A DNA stretch of 64,000 nt from Phosphuga atrata (Eukaryota > Arthropoda > Insecta > Coleoptera > Silphidae), in the NCBI GenBank assembly GCA_944588485.1, contig OX155895.1, forward strand, positions 5,001 to 69,000. The letters are read 5' to 3'. Below, in pieces: positions 60,025-64,000 of this stretch. The first letter of the stretch is position 1; each line of letters opens with the position of its first letter. The notes under the pieces are model-generated. The model ran no database searches and was not told the DNA's origin. It saw only the letters and a program-made list of their open reading frames with translations. The position numbers were made by a program, and so were the translations under genes.

Positions 60025-62334
60025 ATGATTTGAAATTAAAGATGAGACACACAGATCCATTAACAACCCCTTCCACAACTGATGGTCAATTTATCATCTT
60101 AAAAACCGAAGATAATTTAACAGAAGTCAAGGATCTTCCACTAACACTTGATGATTGTGATAAAATAATCAAGTATGGTGACGACAGCTTTAATGATCTT
60201 GAATTAGATTTACATGGTGATGAGGAGTTAAGTGAATCTTATGACTCTCCAAAAGCCCGGAAGAACAAACGTAAAGCTCTGACTCCCCAAAGAGCTGTTC
60301 AATCAGACAATAGTCAAACTGGAAATAGTTCAGAATGTTCACAGGATGATGGAAATAATTTTGAAAATGTTGAAGGGGAATTCTGTGAAGATAATTTTGA
60401 TGAGAGTTTTTTTAAAGAAATTAAACATGAAACAGGTAATTTGGTTTAGCATTTTTAATATTTTAAAATATTAACTGACATACTAAATTATGTTTTGACT
60501 TTTTTTTTTTTAAAGGATTGAATTGAAATGTATAACAATTTTTTAAATATTTTGTTTTATTTGTAGAGGGTGAATCAATTGATGAGAATATATTAGATAA
60601 TGTGAAGGAGGAATGGAGATCACATTGGGGAATTAAATGTAATATGTGTGAAAAGATTTTTCCATTTAAGTCTGAGTTTGACTTGCATTATGGAGAGAGT
60701 TATAAGACATCACCAGTTTATACATGTTCATTTTGTAATCGAAGCATGGAGAAGTATTCGACATTCCGTTCACATTGTTACAGGCACATAACAGAAGGGA
60801 GATATAAGTATGCAATTTTAGATAAGTTTTTAGTTTTGTTGGGAAAAGATTTTTAATTTTGTTTTGTTTGAAAAAATTAAAATTGAATCTTCTCATAATT
60901 CTATTTACATTATTTCTGATTCTTTTTTCATCTAATTAGGAGAATTTGGATAGAAGTAACAAATAGTTGAAAGGACTGAACCTATGAGGATTTTATATCG
61001 TAGATATGTTTGATTAAATTTTTTTTTCAATAAATACTGTATAGATCAGGCCTGGCCAAATAGCAACCCAACATTTTATGCGGCCCGCGGCACATTTTAT
61101 GAATTGCTTTAATTTAAAAAAAATATCCATGTCTATAAATAAAAACAAAAATAAAATAAGTTGGTTTTGTGACTGTGTCCTGAGATACTATTGCTTCACT
61201 GAGAAAGCAATTACAAATTTATCTATACATAGTACCCACAATGAATGATCTTAATTCGTATTACAACATAAAAAAGCTAAAATAATCCCAAAAACATGCT
61301 CTGATTTTTTTTACTTTATTATCTATCTGGTACTATTATATTTCATATAGACACAACTATTAAAATTAAAAAAAAATAATATGGGCAAAGATTTGCCTAC
61401 CCCTGGTATAGATAAACTTACAATATGATTTAGAGACAGTTAATTTTACAGAAATTCAAACAAAGTAGATCTGTAGTACTAAAAAATGAGATTGGACTTG
61501 AAAACAATTACATTTAGTGATTAAATTTATATAATTTGCAATTTTATTTAAATATAAAAATTATTTTGATAATATTACATTTTATAGATGTAAGCAGTGT
61601 CCAAAAGGCTTTAGTCTGCAAAGTCTTCTTCATGTCCATATGTTATCAAAACATACTAGAGCAAAACCGTACAAGTGCGAAGAATGTGGAAAAAGTTTTG
61701 TAACAAAACCCGGCTTAAAAATTCATTTAAAAAAGCACAAAAATGAAGTCAAAGAATGTTATCCCTGTGTAGAATGTGGAAAAGTGTAAGTAAATTATAA
61801 ATTCAAAGTATTTAAATAATTAGATTTTAAATTGATTTAAATTTAAAACAGAATTTTGTATCAAGAAGCAAATTTGGTGTGTCTTTTGAAGAAATATTTA
61901 AGTTTTTGTTATTTGTTATAGATTACATACACGTGGAGGATTAACATCTCATATGAATGTTCATAGACTTGGCCGAAGATTCATGTGTGATGTTTGTGGA
62001 AAAACATTTACACAAAAAGTGAATATGCAACAGCATGTGAAACAACATACTGGTGATAAACCACATGAATGTGATAAGTGTGGTAAAAGGTAAGAATTTA
62101 AAATTCTTTAAAGAAAATGTATATTATGTTTGTGTGTTTAGTTTTGCAGAAAAATCTCATTTGGCTAGACATTATAGTTTCCATAGTGAACAACGACCAT
62201 ACAAATGTGAAGTGTGCCAAAAAATGTATAAGACTGAAAGATGCTTGAAGGTTCATAGTATGGTACATGCTAAAGAACGGCCATATATTTGTTCTTATTG
62301 TGGTAAAGGGTTTTTAAGTAGCACCAAATTAAAG
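60025..62334 (+). CDS. C2H2 zinc-finger protein gene, five exons visible, incomplete at both ends
   Basis: Exons: 60025-60435, 60567-60807, 61588-61785, 61922-62089, 62142-62334. All junctions are GT-AG, and reading phase is kept across every one (for example AA|A then TGT gives Lys-Cys at 60807/61588). Exon 1 encodes an acidic, Ser/Asp-rich region and may be internal or begin at the ATG at 60042. The fingers follow: a weak CNMCEKIF, then CSFCNRSM, CKQCPKGF, CEECGKSF, CVECGKVL, CDVCGKTF, CDKCGKSF, CEVCQKMY and CSYCGKGF. Linkers such as HTGDKPHEC and HSEQRPYKC are near canonical. The last finger is cut by a donor at 62335, so the gene continues beyond. No lesions are seen: this is the best candidate for a working host gene, probably a nuclear DNA-binding regulator. 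Its targets cannot be inferred. Confidence 0.85.
61047..61405. mobile_element. hAT MITE in a zinc-finger gene intron, duplication GTATAGAT
   Basis: The 359-bp element begins CAGGCCTGGCCAAA and ends in the complement of CAGGGGTAGGCAAA. The octamer GTATAGAT is duplicated exactly at 61039-61046 and 61406-61413. It is non-coding; it sits in the intron 60808-61587 in the sense direction of neither splice site. Confidence 0.88.
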
Positions 62335-62700
62335 GTAAATTACATATTTTTTTGAGTTACTGTATAACTAAATTTTAAACTTATTAAAGTTAAAAAGGTT
62401 AAGTTTTGTTTTAAATGAATTAAGTACAATATATTAAAGCATAAATTAGTAAAATATTTCCACACCCGTACCGGCGAAAGAATGCATCTCGACTTGACAA
62501 GTTTAGCATTGTTCTGCGCCTTTACCCACATTATTCCGAGCGCGCGGAGTTTAGTTGTCCATGTTTGAAAAATTGACGCATATTTCTTAACTCAAACTAA
62601 CCTGCGCCTACCTCGGCACGTCTCTTGCCCCTCATACCTCGGCGCAATACAGCTGCATTACTTCGCATATATCCTGACATACATAGTTAGCTTATACTCA
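62335..62700. other. Intron or downstream DNA of the zinc-finger gene
   Basis: It starts with the donor GTAAAT at 62335. A GC-richer patch near 62461-62650 (ACCCGTACCGGCG, CCTACCTCGGC) looks like a further repeat fragment, not an exon. Confidence 0.45.
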
Positions 62701-63388
62701 AAAAAAAACCGGCCAAGTGCGAGTTGTGACTCGCGCACCGAGGGTTCCGTACAAACTTGTATAGTATAGTATAGTATTATTATGTAGATTATCAACATAT
62801 TATGTAGATTATAAAGAAAAATTAGACGAAATATAATATATACAGGATGTTACGGGACTTGAGTATGTCGCATGTCGGTTATAAATAAGCAAAATTTAGA
62901 CATAATATATACCCTGTATATTTTATGTATATAAAGCGTACGTGATGAAATGCATAACAAATATAAACAAAGAAAATTCAGAATAAACATAGAATAGGAC
63001 CTAACTGTATGCAACCCATGTTCTTCTGGAGCCTGACAATACCACTACGACAACATTAGTGAATTTTCATAAGTTTCTAATAGTAAATTCGCATTTTTCT
63101 TGTAATTAAACTACATATTTACGGTTTTCAGATTTTTCCCTTGACATGTGCTATAAGACACCGCTTCTTGCCAAATTTCATGATTCTAGGTCAACGGGAA
63201 GTACCCTATAGGTTTTGATTCCCTCGTGAAATCGCAAAATATGCGACATAAACGATCATATATTTTGATCGCGTTGACTTACAAGTTTGATTTTTTCACA
63301 GCTGAAAGAGACCGCAGACTCGAGTATTTGATACAAATTTCAACTTGTTACCTCTACGCGTTCCTGAGAAAAAAGTCTTGACAGACAG

Positions 63389-63455
<67 letters not shown>

Positions 63456-63507
63456 GACAACAAAGTGATCCTATAAGGGTTCCGTTTTCGGTACGGAACC
63501 CTAAAAA
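62701..63507 (+). mobile_element. Interspersed repeat of a type common in Lepidoptera
   Basis: It starts AAAACCGGCCAAGTGCGAGT and ends in GGGTTCCGTTTT and GTACGGAACCCTAAAAA. Internal blocks such as TGCTATAAGACACCGC, GTCAACGGGAAGTACCC and the (CAGA)n run match a high-copy repeat that I associate with moth and butterfly genomes. That association is from memory. It is non-coding. Confidence 0.65.
63380..63459. repeat. (GACA)n microsatellite
   Basis: About 20 tetramers of GACA with a few GACG variants, inside the interspersed repeat, where it is a normal internal part. Confidence 0.9.
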
Positions 63508-63590
63508 CACTGATTTTAAAAATTCGTTATGTTTTTACCACAAATAATAATAAGTGTGATATATAAGTAAAATAAAGTTTTATCATAATT
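63508..63590. other. Short AT-rich spacer
   Basis: No feature is seen. Confidence 0.5.
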
Positions 63591-64000
63591 AGGGTTTATA
63601 CAAAAACCGACTTTTTGAAATTTCGATTTTCGAATTTTGATTTTCCGAAAAAACGGTTTTAGCCGGTTTTCGAATTTTTGTCAAAAAAAAATAGAATAGG
63701 GAAAAATATTTTATATAATTTATATAAAATAAGAAAGAACTAAATCAATATCAAAGCCATAATATAAAAAAAATAAGTATTGCATATTACTTACAGAAAA
63801 TAACGAAAGCTTAAACAAAAATTCAAATGGTATTTATATTTATTTCACTAAATTTAATTTCTCCTAAGAAAATAGGATTTTAAAAAACAGAAAATATCCA
63901 CTGAACGGTCGCAAAGTCTTGTTCTTATTTTGGACACAATATTGCCTGAAATTGAGAATACTCGTTCACTAGCTACTGAGCTTGGTTTTATAGTTTTCAG
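63591..64000 (-). mobile_element. 3' end of a hAT element (runs off the window)
   Basis: The boundary near 63591 reads TAGGGTTTATACAAAAACCG, the kind of end seen in hAT elements, followed by a subterminal series of TTCGAAT/ATTCGAA-like words. The tail of a hAT transposase lies inside on the - strand. The other end is outside, so the target duplication cannot be checked. Confidence 0.65.
63854..64000 (-). CDS. hAT transposase C-terminus (partial)
   Basis: 48 codons from the window edge to a TAA: KPSSVASERVFSISGNIVS, then RTRLCDRSVDIFCFLKSYF. This is the dimerisation domain at the end of ZBED-type hAT transposases (the S-x-x-S-E-R-x-F-S motif is intact). It belongs to a different hAT subgroup from 42403-44650. 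No lesions are seen in this part. Confidence 0.85.
   Translation of the reverse strand: MKTIKPSSVASERVFSISGNIVSKIRTRLCDRSVDIFCFLKSYFLRRN

Overview
The window is eukaryotic and almost certainly from an insect. The + strand carries a (CCTAA)n array (the TTAGG insect telomere repeat read from the other strand) abutted by a non-LTR retrotransposon of the telomere-associated R1-clade type. Short spliced genes, TA-flanked IS630/Tc1-mariner, hAT and PIF/Harbinger-like elements, and an interspersed repeat that I associate with Lepidoptera (about 62701-63507) point the same way. Lepidoptera is my best guess; no host gene in the window decides it. There are no bacterial features, no tRNA or rRNA genes, and no CRISPR.

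Layout. 1-3255: 5' part of a TRAS/SART-like non-LTR element on the - strand, with intact ORF1 and the endonuclease part of ORF2; the reverse transcriptase lies beyond the window edge. 3256-3707: degenerate CCTAA array. 3708-29004: satellite array of about 29 units of 835 bp, interrupted near its left edge (4018-4670). 29005-36000: a dense complex of tandem and inverted repeats, including two ~1 kb fold-back elements, oppositely oriented ~316-bp tandem modules and a pogo-like MITE. 36421-39400: an IS630/mariner-type transposon with terminal inverted repeats of about 690 bp and a frameshifted transposase. 39435-39840: a small inverted-repeat element that holds a textbook type I hammerhead ribozyme. 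40065-41560: a broken copy of a SHCBP1/nessun-dorma-like gene. 42247-45276: a hAT element with a perfect 8-bp target duplication. 45433-48466: remnants of Mutator-like, OTU, mariner and Harbinger-type elements, some nested. 49240-49741: a three-copy 165-bp tandem repeat. 50119-57862: a second, more diverged array of the same satellite, about 9 units. 59141-59589: a collapsed reverse transcriptase. 60025-62334: the only convincing host gene, a multi-exon C2H2 zinc-finger gene with a hAT MITE in one intron. 62335-64000: more repeats and the start of another hAT element.

Read left to right, the order telomere-targeting retrotransposon, CCTAA repeats, long satellite, mobile-element-rich DNA, then a gene looks like a subtelomere whose chromosome end lies to the left. 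That is an inference from order and orientation: on a left chromosome arm the + strand should read CCTAA, as it does here. An internal (interstitial) origin is not excluded. The most unusual items are the hammerhead ribozyme in a TIR-bounded element, the higher-order organisation of the satellite, and the compound inverted-repeat region at 30.4-34.8 kb.
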